The notes beneath the pieces are model-generated. The model saw nothing but the letters and a program-made list of their open reading frames with translations, ran no database searches and was not told the origin of the DNA. From NCBI RefSeq assembly GCF_025717045.1, contig NZ_JAOVZN010000002.1:304030-368029 (forward strand): 64,000 nucleotides of DNA, read 5' to 3'. Both the position numbers and the translations under genes were made by a program. The DNA is from Flavobacterium sp. SH_e. GTDB lineage: Bacteria; Bacteroidota; Bacteroidia; Flavobacteriales; Flavobacteriaceae. Shown piece by piece: positions 43,594 to 51,924 of the stretch. Each line of letters opens with the position of its first letter. Positions within the stretch are counted from its first letter, which is position 1.

Positions 43594-44472
43594 ATGACAA
43601 ATGAACAAAAAGCTATAAAAGCTACATACTTTAGTATAGCTGGAAACACCTGCTTGGCCTTGATTAAAGGTCTTGCAGGTTTTTTTGGCAATTCTTATGC
43701 CTTAATTGCAGATGCGATTGAGTCGACTACAGATATATTTTCATCATTTTTGGTTCTGTTCGGAATCAAATATTCGAATAAACCTGCAGATGAAAATCAT
43801 CCTTATGGTCATGGTCGTGCAGAACCTTTAATTACATTTTTGGTTGTTGGGTTTTTAATTACTTCAGCGACAATTATTGCTTACGAAAGCATTTCTAACA
43901 TTGGAACTTCGCACGATTTGCCAAAATCGTGGACATTATATGTCTTAGGTGCAATTATCATTTGGAAAGAATATTCATTCCGTTTGGTGATGAAAAGAAG
44001 CCGACAAACAAACAGTACATCTTTGGCTGCCGATGCATGGCACCATCGAAGTGATGCAATTACTTCTGTTGCAGCATTTATTGGGATTTCGGTTGCCTTG
44101 ATTATGGGAAAAGGCTACGAATCTGCCGATGATTGGGCAGCACTTTTTGCAGCTTTTTTTATTTTGTATAATAGTTATAAGATTTTCAGACCTGCGCTTG
44201 GCGAAATTATGGATGAAAATCTAAACGACGATTTAGTAGAAGAAATTCGTGTTGTCGCTTTGACTGTTCCTGGAATTCTTGGAACCGAAAAATGTTTTAT
44301 TCGTAAAGCAGGAATGCGTTATCACGTAGATCTTCATGCAATTGTTTCGGCTAAAATTTCAGTAAAAGAAGGACACGATTTGTCTCATAAACTTCAAGAT
44401 ACTTTAAAAGAACAAATTCCACAGTTAGGAAATGTTTTGATACATATTGAGCCAGATGATTATCATTGTTAA
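43594..44472 (+). CDS. Cation diffusion facilitator metal transporter (Zn/Fe/Mn/Co/Cd)
   Basis: A 292-residue inner-membrane exporter with six predicted helices. Metal-site residues lie in ALIADAIESTTDIFSS (helix 2, Asp-x4-Asp) and LAADAWHHRSDA (helix 5, His/Asp). HPYGHGRAEP is the usual loop after helix 2. The C-terminal cytoplasmic domain (about 205-290) has a ferredoxin-like metal-sensing fold, including YHVDLHAIV and HIEPDD. The metal is most likely Zn(II), Fe(II) or Mn(II). Confidence 0.93.
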   Translation: MTNEQKAIKATYFSIAGNTCLALIKGLAGFFGNSYALIADAIESTTDIFSSFLVLFGIKYSNKPADENHPYGHGRAEPLITFLVVGFLITSATIIAYESISNIGTSHDLPKSWTLYVLGAIIIWKEYSFRLVMKRSRQTNSTSLAADAWHHRSDAITSVAAFIGISVALIMGKGYESADDWAALFAAFFILYNSYKIFRPALGEIMDENLNDDLVEEIRVVALTVPGILGTEKCFIRKAGMRYHVDLHAIVSAKISVKEGHDLSHKLQDTLKEQIPQLGNVLIHIEPDDYHC

Positions 44473-44481
44473 AGGCTTAAA

Positions 44482-44662
44482 GTTGCAAAGGTTCAAAGTT
44501 ACAGAGTTTATCTGTAACTGAAACTTTGTCAAAGGTTGAAATAAAAAAAACGTTTATTCTTAAGAATAGACGGTTTTTTATACAAGAAATGTTTCTCAGT
44601 TCAAGCGCCTCGAAGCTTCGGAAAGAATTTCGCAAAGTATTTAAACTTTGAACCTTTGTAAC
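44482..44662. repeat. Inverted repeat pair bracketing a terminator
   Basis: GTTGCAAAGGTTCAAAGTT (44482-44500) and AACTTTGAACCTTTGTAAC (44644-44662) are reverse complements at 18 of 19 positions. A shorter stem (AGTTACAGA with TCTGTAACT) lies just inside the left arm. They frame a bidirectional terminator (44543-44580) between convergent genes. The same layout occurs at 61028-61204. Confidence 0.78.
44543..44580. terminator. Bidirectional terminator between convergent genes
   Basis: The arms CGTTTATTCTT and AAGAATAGACG pair (one G-U) and are flanked by A-runs and T-runs. It stops both the CDF transporter and the DUF5686 transcript. Confidence 0.85.
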
Positions 44663-47152
44663 TTAATCAAGCGCATTCAAAATCTTCAATCCAAATACAA
44701 CACCGTTTTGCTGAATTCCGCCTTGATAAGAATGCACATAATCTACACGGAATAATTTGAATTTTCCAAAACCTAAATTATCTAAACCAACCGTAAATTC
44801 AGAATATGGTTTTCGATCAGGAACTGCTAAAGCATGAAATCCGATATTCATTGTCGATTTTAGAAGATTTAACAACGGAATTTTATTCATAACAAAACCC
44901 GTGTCATTGTATTCAGTATGCATTTCGAAATAACTGTCGTTTGTACTATTAGAATAATACGGCATCATATTGAAAACATTCAAATAACGTTCGCTTGTTC
45001 CTATATGAGTCTGATTTCCGTTAAAATGTCTGTAATCGATAAATGATATATTTTCTGCATTAAAGAATTTTCCTGCTCTAAAATTGGTTCCTAAAACACC
45101 TTTGTTTCCAAGAGATAAATCGTAAAGTACAGAAGCACCAATTCTTTCATATTCATATTTTTTTTCGCTTGCCGCGAATGTTTTTTCGAAAGATAAATAT
45201 ACTGTCGGATATTTATCATCTTTAAAATTAAATCTTCCGTCTGGTCTTGAAATATATTTATTTCCAAAATTAATTCTTGATGTTACAAGAGCTTTAAATA
45301 AATGATGCTGATCAAAAGCTGGAGTTGTAAAATCGTCTGGTGCCAATGGATTATTAGACGAATAAATATCATCTTTTTTAAAGAAAGAATAATCAGTTGT
45401 ATTAAAAAGCGGTTTGCGCTGTTCGTAACCAATTCTTCCTGTAAGATTTATTCCGTTTGCAATGTCTTGTCCGTAATTGATTTGAACAAATTCTAGATTG
45501 TATAACTTCATATAATTATCTTTAAAAAACAAAGAGCTTATGGAGTTGATAAACTTGCTTATAGGTTCTGCACTATTAAATTGTGCTGTTTTTGTTCCTC
45601 CAGAGCCCCAAATTGTAGCGTAATTGATATTGTTGAATCGATGGCTGAATTCGCCAATTGGACGAAAACGTTCATCTGAAAAACCGTAATTAAAAGTTGT
45701 GCTTATTGAAGTGCTTTTTCCTTCCTCTTCATTCCATTTTTTAAAAGAGAAACCTGTATCGAGATTAAAACCTTGAACCGTATTAAAACTTAAAGAAGAA
45801 ATATTTAGAAGACCTTTGTATTCAAAAGAATATTTCTTGAAAGTGTTTTTATAATCATAACCCATAAAAACATCCCAAACCTTGAATTTATTGTTTTTTG
45901 CATCAATAGAATCGGTGTATTTTTTTGATTTTCTAATAATTTGCAGACTGTCTTTTTTAGCGTAATCACTGCTTTCTTCAATAGTTAAAGGAATTGGGCG
46001 AATTTCGTTCCAGAAAGCATCATCTTTTTTATTTGCATTGAGGTCAAAAGCTACCAGTTCATTCCCGAAAGTTTTCTTTTCGAAAGACGCTGGGAATTCA
46101 TAATTTGAGTACACATAATTAAAGTTTCCAGAGAATTTGACACCAAAAATACCCGCATTGAATGAAAGTGTTTGCGCATTTTTAGTCCATATTTTATTTT
46201 TTGTATTGTAGCTGAAACTCTGTTTTAGAGTCATTATTTCTGTAAATTCATTTTTCATTCTGTAGCCTTTGATATTCAAATCAATGGCATAAATCGCAAA
46301 ACTGTCATCTACAATATAAATGTAACCTTCAAAAACGGGTTCTTTATCGCGTTTTGGAGTCACTTTAATTTTGTTAATCTGCTGATTATTATCGTCATAA
46401 AAAGTACTTTCCAATTTGTATTTGTAATAGCTGAAAGCATTGTCTGCAATAGGAGAAATCATTTTCACATCAAAATCTAAAGTATTGTCGTAAAAGTCAT
46501 AATTTGATAATGCAGCTGTGTTGTAACTGTAACCGCGGTTGTTTCCAGAAACTTTAGAAGCAATAATATTTTCTTTAAACTTGTTTGGCTTTTCGAGACT
46601 AACCTTAGAAATGGTTTCAGATAAATACAAAATTCCTGTTCCAGTCGAATCTAAATTTGAAGCCATATCTTCGCCTAAATCTACTTTTTGTCCAAGTATT
46701 TTTTTAGGAAGGTCTTTTACTTTGAACATTCCTTTCGAATAAAAATCGGCGGTATATCTTCCTGTTTTATCTGAGTTTTCTTTTTTGTTTGTAATAGCAC
46801 TTCTAATAATTGCATTGGCAGGGTTGTTTTTAGGATCGATGACAACTTCGTTTAAAGCAAAACTTTCTTCTTGAAGCCTTACATCTAAAATGATCGTTTT
46901 TGATCCCGAATCAACGGCTATTTTTTGCGTTTTAAAACCTAAATATTGAAAAGTGATTTTGTTTTTTCCAATTTCTTTTACATTCAGCTGATACTTTCCT
47001 TGTTCATTTGATGTAGTACCTGCGTATGTGTTTTCTTCAAAAACCGAAACAAAAGGTAATGGATTTCCTTTATCATCTGTTATAGTTCCTTTGATTTGAG
47101 CAAAGTTTGAAATTGAAAAAAATAGAAAGGCAATTAAAGTAAAGTTTCTCAT
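44663..47152 (-). CDS. DUF5686 outer-membrane protein with carboxypeptidase-like N-terminal domain
   Basis: 829 residues. A signal peptide (1-18) leads into a carboxypeptidase-like regulatory domain (about 20-95, TFQYLGFKTQKI). A region like DUF5686 follows (NPANAIIRSAITNKKEN) and the remainder is a beta-barrel of the TonB-receptor type without a plug, ending in VVFGLKILNALD. It acts in the outer membrane, and its transport substrate is unknown. A TATTTTTG element (minus strand 47178-47171) is 18 bp before the start. It is convergent with the CDF gene. Confidence 0.85.
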   Translation of the reverse strand: MRNFTLIAFLFFSISNFAQIKGTITDDKGNPLPFVSVFEENTYAGTTSNEQGKYQLNVKEIGKNKITFQYLGFKTQKIAVDSGSKTIILDVRLQEESFALNEVVIDPKNNPANAIIRSAITNKKENSDKTGRYTADFYSKGMFKVKDLPKKILGQKVDLGEDMASNLDSTGTGILYLSETISKVSLEKPNKFKENIIASKVSGNNRGYSYNTAALSNYDFYDNTLDFDVKMISPIADNAFSYYKYKLESTFYDDNNQQINKIKVTPKRDKEPVFEGYIYIVDDSFAIYAIDLNIKGYRMKNEFTEIMTLKQSFSYNTKNKIWTKNAQTLSFNAGIFGVKFSGNFNYVYSNYEFPASFEKKTFGNELVAFDLNANKKDDAFWNEIRPIPLTIEESSDYAKKDSLQIIRKSKKYTDSIDAKNNKFKVWDVFMGYDYKNTFKKYSFEYKGLLNISSLSFNTVQGFNLDTGFSFKKWNEEEGKSTSISTTFNYGFSDERFRPIGEFSHRFNNINYATIWGSGGTKTAQFNSAEPISKFINSISSLFFKDNYMKLYNLEFVQINYGQDIANGINLTGRIGYEQRKPLFNTTDYSFFKKDDIYSSNNPLAPDDFTTPAFDQHHLFKALVTSRINFGNKYISRPDGRFNFKDDKYPTVYLSFEKTFAASEKKYEYERIGASVLYDLSLGNKGVLGTNFRAGKFFNAENISFIDYRHFNGNQTHIGTSERYLNVFNMMPYYSNSTNDSYFEMHTEYNDTGFVMNKIPLLNLLKSTMNIGFHALAVPDRKPYSEFTVGLDNLGFGKFKLFRVDYVHSYQGGIQQNGVVFGLKILNALD

Positions 47153-47322
47153 GTAAGGTGGTATATCTTACAAAAATAGAATAAGTTAAATCTGAGCTTA
47201 TTAATAATTTGTTAAATTCTAAGAGAAGCTAAATGAGTAAGTTGTAAAACTTGAAGAGAGAATTATTTGGTTGAACGAAGTCGAAGCGAAGAAACTTCAA
47301 TTTCGTTCAACTAAATTATTTT

Positions 47323-47736
47323 TTATAAAAAAGACTGAATTGCCAATTCGTAACTTTTAAGTCCGAAACCTAAAATAACGCCTTTTGCATTTCCAGATAA
47401 ATAAGATTGGTGTCTAAAACTTTCGCGCGCATAAGTATTAGAAATATGAACTTCTATTACCGGAGTTGTAACGGCTTTCATCGCATCGCCCAAACCAATA
47501 GAAGTATGCGTGTATGCGCCTGCATTTAAAATAATTCCGTCAAAAGTGAAACCACATTCTTGAATTTTACCAATCAATTCGCCTTCAATGTTGCTTTGAT
47601 AATAAGAAAGTTCAATGTTTGGGAATTTTTGTTTCAACGATTCAAAATAATCTTCAAAAGTCTGGCTTCCGTAAACTTCTGGTTCTCGTTTTCCTAAAAG
47701 ATTCAAGTTCGGTCCGTTGATAATACAGATTTTCAT
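47323..47736 (-). CDS. aroQ: 3-dehydroquinate dehydratase type II
   Basis: A 137-residue enzyme of the shikimate pathway. INGPNLNLLGKREPEVYG (4-21) holds the Asn and the Arg (in GKRE). The catalytic Tyr is in the following YGSQT segment, and the substrate-binding His in VEVHISNTYARESFRHQS (His, Arg). GIILNAGAYTHTS is the other conserved loop. It starts divergently from the region holding the outer-membrane barrel genes. Size is normal (about 140-150). Confidence 0.96.
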   Translation of the reverse strand: MKICIINGPNLNLLGKREPEVYGSQTFEDYFESLKQKFPNIELSYYQSNIEGELIGKIQECGFTFDGIILNAGAYTHTSIGLGDAMKAVTTPVIEVHISNTYARESFRHQSYLSGNAKGVILGFGLKSYELAIQSFL

Positions 47737-47810
47737 AAAGTAATTTTGTTTTTAATTAAGTTATGTGCATGCATTTTACATTTCGCAAATCACATTTCAC
47801 ACATAAGTGT

Positions 47811-47850
47811 AAAAATAAAAAAAACCGCACTAATAAATAGAGCGGTTTTT
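47811..47850 (-). terminator. Terminator after minus-strand barrel gene
   Basis: AAAACCGC and GCGGTTTT pair at 47821-47828 and 47842-47849. On the minus strand the hairpin is followed by a T-run. It ends the transcript from 47872. Confidence 0.8.
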
Positions 47851-47871
47851 ATAAAAGTATGTGATATATTT

Positions 47872-48429
47872 TTAGAACATGAATCCAGCAGAAATCTGGA
47901 ATACAGAGTTTTTGATATCAGCATTTTTAGAAGCTTCTGTCAAACCTAAACCGTAACGACCTTGTAAAAAGATACTTTCAGTAAGTTTAACACCTAAACC
48001 TGCATTTACACCGAATTCGAATGTTTCCCCGTTTTTAACATCGAAATCATTTCTTTCGCTTACTAAGAAAGAAGCTTGTGGACCAACCTCTAAGCTGAAA
48101 GTGTTATTTAAATAGAATTTAGCCATTACTGGTATAGAAATATATCCTAGTTCGTTTTTTACATCTTCACTTACTTCACTAAATTTATAAGATGCACCAA
48201 CAGTAGAGTATAAAAGCTCTGGCTGAATAGAGAATTTGTCTAATAATTTTACTTCAGCTACCAAACCAGCATGGTAACTAGTAATTCCGTCTTTATTAAT
48301 TTGGTCTGGAAAGTCTCCAGTTTGGCTTGCAAAGTTAACCCCTGCTTTAACCCCGATTTTTAGTAATTGTGCTTGTACTGCCGCTGATGTTGCAATAAAC
48401 ATAACAGCTGCTAAAATTATTTTTTTCAT
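47872..48429 (-). CDS. Outer-membrane beta-barrel (PorT/OMP_b-brl_2-like)
   Basis: 185 residues with a signal peptide (cleaved near AVQAQ) and eight short strands such as KIGVKAGVNFAS, LLYSTVGASYKFS, LEVGPQASFLVS and GVNAGLGVKL, which are typical of small 8-stranded barrels in flavobacteria, ending in aromatic FQISAGFMF. The function is unknown. It is divergent from the barrel at 48719, and related to those at 49432 and 50171. A TAGTTTTG (minus 48481-48474) could be the -7 element. Confidence 0.88.
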   Translation of the reverse strand: MKKIILAAVMFIATSAAVQAQLLKIGVKAGVNFASQTGDFPDQINKDGITSYHAGLVAEVKLLDKFSIQPELLYSTVGASYKFSEVSEDVKNELGYISIPVMAKFYLNNTFSLEVGPQASFLVSERNDFDVKNGETFEFGVNAGLGVKLTESIFLQGRYGLGLTEASKNADIKNSVFQISAGFMF

Positions 48430-48718
48430 AAATAGGTTTTTAAAAATTGGTATTTTAAATGTTATCTAAAGTTCAAAACTACATATTTAGGATTTTATTG
48501 CATTATATTTTGGATTAAATAATTACTAAAATTCCCACTGAAAAGCGTTTTTTAAGCGAAAAAAACTACTAATTAGAATTTAATATTCTGATTATCAGTT
48601 CTGTTTTTCGTAATTTTTTTCTGTCTTATTTTAATACTTTTTGAACTTATTGGGGAGTTATTTTTGTAGTCCTAATCTTAGTTTTGTTGATGTTAAATCA
48701 AATTAATATTTAAAAATT

Positions 48719-49222
48719 ATGAAAAAAATTGTTTTAGCTGCTATTGCAGTAATGACTTTTGGATGGGCAAATGCTCAAGAACAAACAGCAAAAGGAAAAT
48801 GGTTAATTGAAACTAATACTTCTTTCGGAGCTACTAATGTTGGTAATACAGGATTCTCATTATCTAGTGTTGATGGAGAAACTACTTGGGGGTTAGGAGC
48901 AGAAGGAGGATATTTTGTAGCTGATAATTTAGCAGTTAAAGTTGGTCTTGGTTATAATGATTTTGGACATAGCGACAATGCATTTTCTTATAAAGTAGGA
49001 GCAAAGTATTATTTATTAAATAAGTTTCCTTTAGAAGCTTCTTACACTGGAGCTAGTATAAAAGGTTACGATGAAAACCCTGCTTTTATAGGTTTGCAAG
49101 GTGGTTATGCTTGGTTTCTTGGGAAAAATGTTTCTGTTGAACCAGGTTTACGCTACAATATTGGTTTAAATGACTATAAAAACGTTTTCCAATTAAACGT
49201 TGGTTTCGCTTTACACTTCTAA
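48719..49222 (+). CDS. Outer-membrane beta-barrel protein
   Basis: 167 residues, signal peptide ending FGWANAQ, then strands of alternating polarity (GAEGGYFVADNLAVKVGLGYNDFG, YYLLNKFPLEASYTG, AWFLGKNVSVEPGLRYNIGL) and a Phe terminus (GFALHF) typical of sorting and folding by the BAM machine. It belongs to the small OmpA-like barrel group. Role unknown. TAGTTTTG at 48679-48686 is a candidate -7 element. Confidence 0.85.
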   Translation: MKKIVLAAIAVMTFGWANAQEQTAKGKWLIETNTSFGATNVGNTGFSLSSVDGETTWGLGAEGGYFVADNLAVKVGLGYNDFGHSDNAFSYKVGAKYYLLNKFPLEASYTGASIKGYDENPAFIGLQGGYAWFLGKNVSVEPGLRYNIGLNDYKNVFQLNVGFALHF

Positions 49223-49248
49223 TATTTAGTTAATCAAGTGTTTTTTTG

Positions 49249-49284
49249 AAAGCCTCTTCAGTAAAATGAAGAGGCTTTTTTTAT
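49249..49284 (+). terminator. Terminator after barrel gene
   Basis: AAAGCCTCTTCA and TGAAGAGGCTTT pair (49249-49260 and 49267-49278), followed by T's. Confidence 0.9.
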
Positions 49285-49392
49285 GCTGAAAAATTCTAAT
49301 TTTTAAATAGGCTTAATTTAAAATTAACAATTAGGATATTATTTACTATTTTATTTGTTAAATTCCTAATATAGATTTGTGAAGAAAATTTT

Positions 49393-49400
49393 TATATTTG
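49393..49400 (+). promoter_or_regulatory. -7 element of barrel gene, shared leader with 50132
   Basis: TATATTTG matches the -7 consensus. The leader from here to the ATG (TTTAACCCAAAACAAATTAGA) is nearly the same as that at 50140-50170. Confidence 0.55.
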
Positions 49401-49431
49401 ATCTAATTAATTTAACCCAAAACAAATTAGA

Positions 49432-50013
49432 ATGAAAAAAATTATCTTATCTGCCATTGCAATTATGGCTTTTGCATTTACAAATGCTCAGTCAACAAGA
49501 TTTGGAATAAAAGGAGGTCTTAATATTTCAAATGTAGTTGGAGGAGATGTAGACAATAATAAAACATTAGTAGGTTTTCATATTGGCGGTTTAGCCGAAA
49601 TTCATGTAGTTGAAAAGTTTTATATTCAGCCGGAGCTTTTATACTCTGCTCAAGGAGCTAAATTTGATGGACCTTTTGGATCTGATGGCGACTTAAAATT
49701 GAATTATTTGAACATTCCTGTATTAGCAAAATACTACATTGTTGATAATAAATTTAGTGTAGAAGCAGGTCCACAGCTTGGTATTTTATTATCAGCTAAA
49801 GCTGATGGTGAAGACTTTAAAGATTATACAAGGTCAACAGACTTAGGTTTTAATTTAGGAGCTGGTTATAATTTTACAGATAATCTTTCAGTGGGTCTTC
49901 GTTACACTATTGGTTTATCTCCTATTTCAGATAATGATATTGATAATTCAGAAGATTATTATGACAGTGCAAAAAATAGCAACTTGCAGCTTTCTTTAGC
50001 TTATAAATTCTAA
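49432..50013 (+). CDS. Outer-membrane beta-barrel protein (PorT-like)
   Basis: 193 residues with signal peptide (cleaved near FTNAQ). Strands include RFGIKGGLNISN, FYIQPELLYSAQGAKF, LNIPVLAKYYIV, FSVEAGPQLGILLSAK and LSVGLRYTIGLS, ending in LSLAYKF. It is clearly paralogous to the next gene (50171-50794) and the minus-strand gene at 47872. Own promoter and terminator, so likely a single-gene transcript. The function is unknown. Confidence 0.88.
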   Translation: MKKIILSAIAIMAFAFTNAQSTRFGIKGGLNISNVVGGDVDNNKTLVGFHIGGLAEIHVVEKFYIQPELLYSAQGAKFDGPFGSDGDLKLNYLNIPVLAKYYIVDNKFSVEAGPQLGILLSAKADGEDFKDYTRSTDLGFNLGAGYNFTDNLSVGLRYTIGLSPISDNDIDNSEDYYDSAKNSNLQLSLAYKF

Positions 50014-50035
50014 GTAGCGATTTTTAAAATATTTC

Positions 50036-50067
50036 AAAAACCTTCTCTCTTAAGAAGGTTTTTTTAT
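50036..50067 (+). terminator. Terminator after barrel gene
   Basis: AAACCTTCT and AGAAGGTTT pair around CTCTTA (50038-50062), followed by T's. Confidence 0.85.
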
Positions 50068-50131
50068 GTCTATATTTTTATACATATTATTTTATTTGTT
50101 AAATAAATTCATTTTTTAGTAAGTATATTTT

Positions 50132-50139
50132 TATATTTG
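50132..50139 (+). promoter_or_regulatory. -7 element of barrel gene, shared leader with 49393
   Basis: TATATTTG followed by a leader with CTAACCCAAAAACAAATTAG ahead of the ATG, duplicating the arrangement of the previous gene. Confidence 0.55.
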
Positions 50140-50170
50140 ACTAAATTATCTAACCCAAAAACAAATTAGA

Positions 50171-50794
50171 ATGAAAAGAATTATTTTATCTGCAATAGCA
50201 GTTATGATGTGTGCATTTGCAAATGCACAGGAACTTAAGTATGGCGTGAAAGGAGGTTTAAATCTTTCGAATTTCACAGGTGACACTGATGGTGTTAATT
50301 TGAAATCAAAAGCAGGATTTGATTTTGGAGGATTTGTAGAAATTAAATTGTCTGATAAATTCTCTATTCAGCCAGAGCTTTTGTATTCAACTCAGGGATC
50401 AAAAGCAAAAGATCAAGTACAACAAGTTGATGATATTCTTTACAATGCAGATGTATGTTTCAATTTATCTTATCTTAATATGCCTGTAATGTTTAAATAT
50501 TATGTTGCAGATAAATTTAATGTTGAAGTAGGTCCCCAAATAGGGTTTTTAACTTCTGCAAAAACAAAAACAACCCTTGATGGTTATAGTGGATCTCATG
50601 AAATGGATGTAAAAGATATTTTCGAGTCAATTGATTTTGGTCTTAATCTTGGGACTGGTTATGATTTTACAGATCATTTATCTGTAGGTTTGAGATATAA
50701 CTTAGGTTTAGCAAATATTGCAAAAACGGAGTCTGGTGATGATACGAAATTGCACAATGGAGTTTTTTCAATAAATGTTGGATACAAATTCTAA
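50171..50794 (+). CDS. Outer-membrane beta-barrel protein (PorT-like)
   Basis: 207 residues, signal peptide MKRIILSAIAVMMCAFANAQ. Barrel strands are similar to those of the upstream gene (KYGVKGGLNLSNF, SIQPELLYSTQGS, FNVEVGPQIGFLTSAK, LSVGLRYNLGLANI), with one extra polar loop (about 95-110), and the end GYKF. A recent gene duplication is likely, since the leaders match as well as the genes. The function is unknown. Confidence 0.88.
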   Translation: MKRIILSAIAVMMCAFANAQELKYGVKGGLNLSNFTGDTDGVNLKSKAGFDFGGFVEIKLSDKFSIQPELLYSTQGSKAKDQVQQVDDILYNADVCFNLSYLNMPVMFKYYVADKFNVEVGPQIGFLTSAKTKTTLDGYSGSHEMDVKDIFESIDFGLNLGTGYDFTDHLSVGLRYNLGLANIAKTESGDDTKLHNGVFSINVGYKF

Positions 50795-50814
50795 TCTGAA
50801 ATCTAAAAGTATTT

Positions 50815-50848
50815 GAAAAACCTTCCTTCCAAAAGGAAGGTTTTTTTA
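50815..50848 (+). terminator. Terminator after barrel gene, ahead of xerD
   Basis: AACCTTCCTT and AAGGAAGGTT pair around CCAA, followed by seven T's, starting 21 bp after the stop. Confidence 0.9.
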
Positions 50849-50875
50849 TGCCAAAAAATCATTTACTTTGTAGAT

Positions 50876-51772
50876 ATGAATTGGAGCAGATATATAAAAG
50901 ATTATCAATCCTATTTAAGGATTGAAAGAGGTTTGTCTAAAAATACAATCGAGAATTACGGCTTTGATATTGAGCGTCTGTGTCTTTTTTTAGAAACCAA
51001 TCAGATCGATGTTTCTCCAATAAAAATTTCCGATGAAACCTTACAGCAATTTATTTATTCGGTTGCTAAAGAAGTAAATCCGAGATCTCAGGCAAGAATA
51101 ATTTCTGGATTAAAAAGTTTTTTTAATTATCTGGTTTTTGAGGATTATAGAAACGACAATCCTTTAGAATTAATAGAAGCACCAAAAACAGGACGTAAAT
51201 TACCTGATACTTTATCACTTCAAGAAATTGATGCTTTAATAGAAACAATTGATCTAAGTACCAATGAAGGTGAACGAAACCGTGCGATGCTCGAAACCTT
51301 GTATGGCTGCGGACTTCGTGTTTCGGAATTAATTTCGCTCAAAATCTCTGATCTATTTTTTGATGAAGGTTTTATTAAAATAACTGGTAAAGGAAATAAA
51401 GAACGCTTTGTTCCAATTGGTTCTCTAACTCAAAAATATATTGATATTTATCGAAACGCAGTACGTACTAATTTGAATATTAAAAAAGGAGCTGAAGATA
51501 CTTTGTTTTTAAACCGAAGAGGAAATCAATTAACTCGAGCTATGGTTTTTACGATAATTAAAGATCTTGCTCAAAAAATGGGATTGAAAAAAAGTATCAG
51601 TCCACATACACTTCGTCACTCTTTTGCAACGCACCTATTAGAAAACGGTGCAGATCTAAGATCAATTCAGTTAATGCTTGGGCATGAATCTATTACGACT
51701 ACAGAAATTTACGTTCATTTGGATAGACGTTTTTTAAAAGAAGTAATGCATAGTTTCCATCCAAGAAAATAA
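50876..51772 (+). CDS. xerD: Site-specific tyrosine recombinase
   Basis: 298 residues, the usual size of XerC/XerD. The N-terminal core-binding domain covers 1-90. Catalytic residues are Arg in LYGCGLRVSELI, the HxxR in SPHTLRHSFATH, the His in LMLGHES and the Tyr in TEIYVHLD. The enzyme resolves chromosome dimers at dif sites. I chose the ATG at 50876 (MNWSRYIKD), as an in-frame TTG upstream (50813) lies inside the terminator of the previous gene. XerD is favoured over XerC by the family pattern, but only one copy is in this window. Confidence 0.9.
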   Translation: MNWSRYIKDYQSYLRIERGLSKNTIENYGFDIERLCLFLETNQIDVSPIKISDETLQQFIYSVAKEVNPRSQARIISGLKSFFNYLVFEDYRNDNPLELIEAPKTGRKLPDTLSLQEIDALIETIDLSTNEGERNRAMLETLYGCGLRVSELISLKISDLFFDEGFIKITGKGNKERFVPIGSLTQKYIDIYRNAVRTNLNIKKGAEDTLFLNRRGNQLTRAMVFTIIKDLAQKMGLKKSISPHTLRHSFATHLLENGADLRSIQLMLGHESITTTEIYVHLDRRFLKEVMHSFHPRK

Positions 51773-51924
51773 TTTTTTAGAATTATTATATTTATTATTA
51801 CAAAAATTAATATATTGTGTTAAAATCTTATTGCAATAAAAACGAAATCGCATAAATTTGTGATTTTTCTCTCTTTTTTTGAAGTGAAAGCTTAGAATGT
51901 TTTATTTACATAAAAAAGTAGTAT

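Noticed and set aside
50813..50875. Longer XerD with 21 extra N-terminal residues
   Set aside because: The start would be a TTG inside the terminator hairpin of the upstream gene. The ATG at 50876 gives the normal 298 residues.
50876..51772. Tyrosine recombinase as a sign of an integrated element
   Set aside because: The size and motifs fit the housekeeping XerC/XerD family, and no att repeats, phage or conjugation genes lie nearby.
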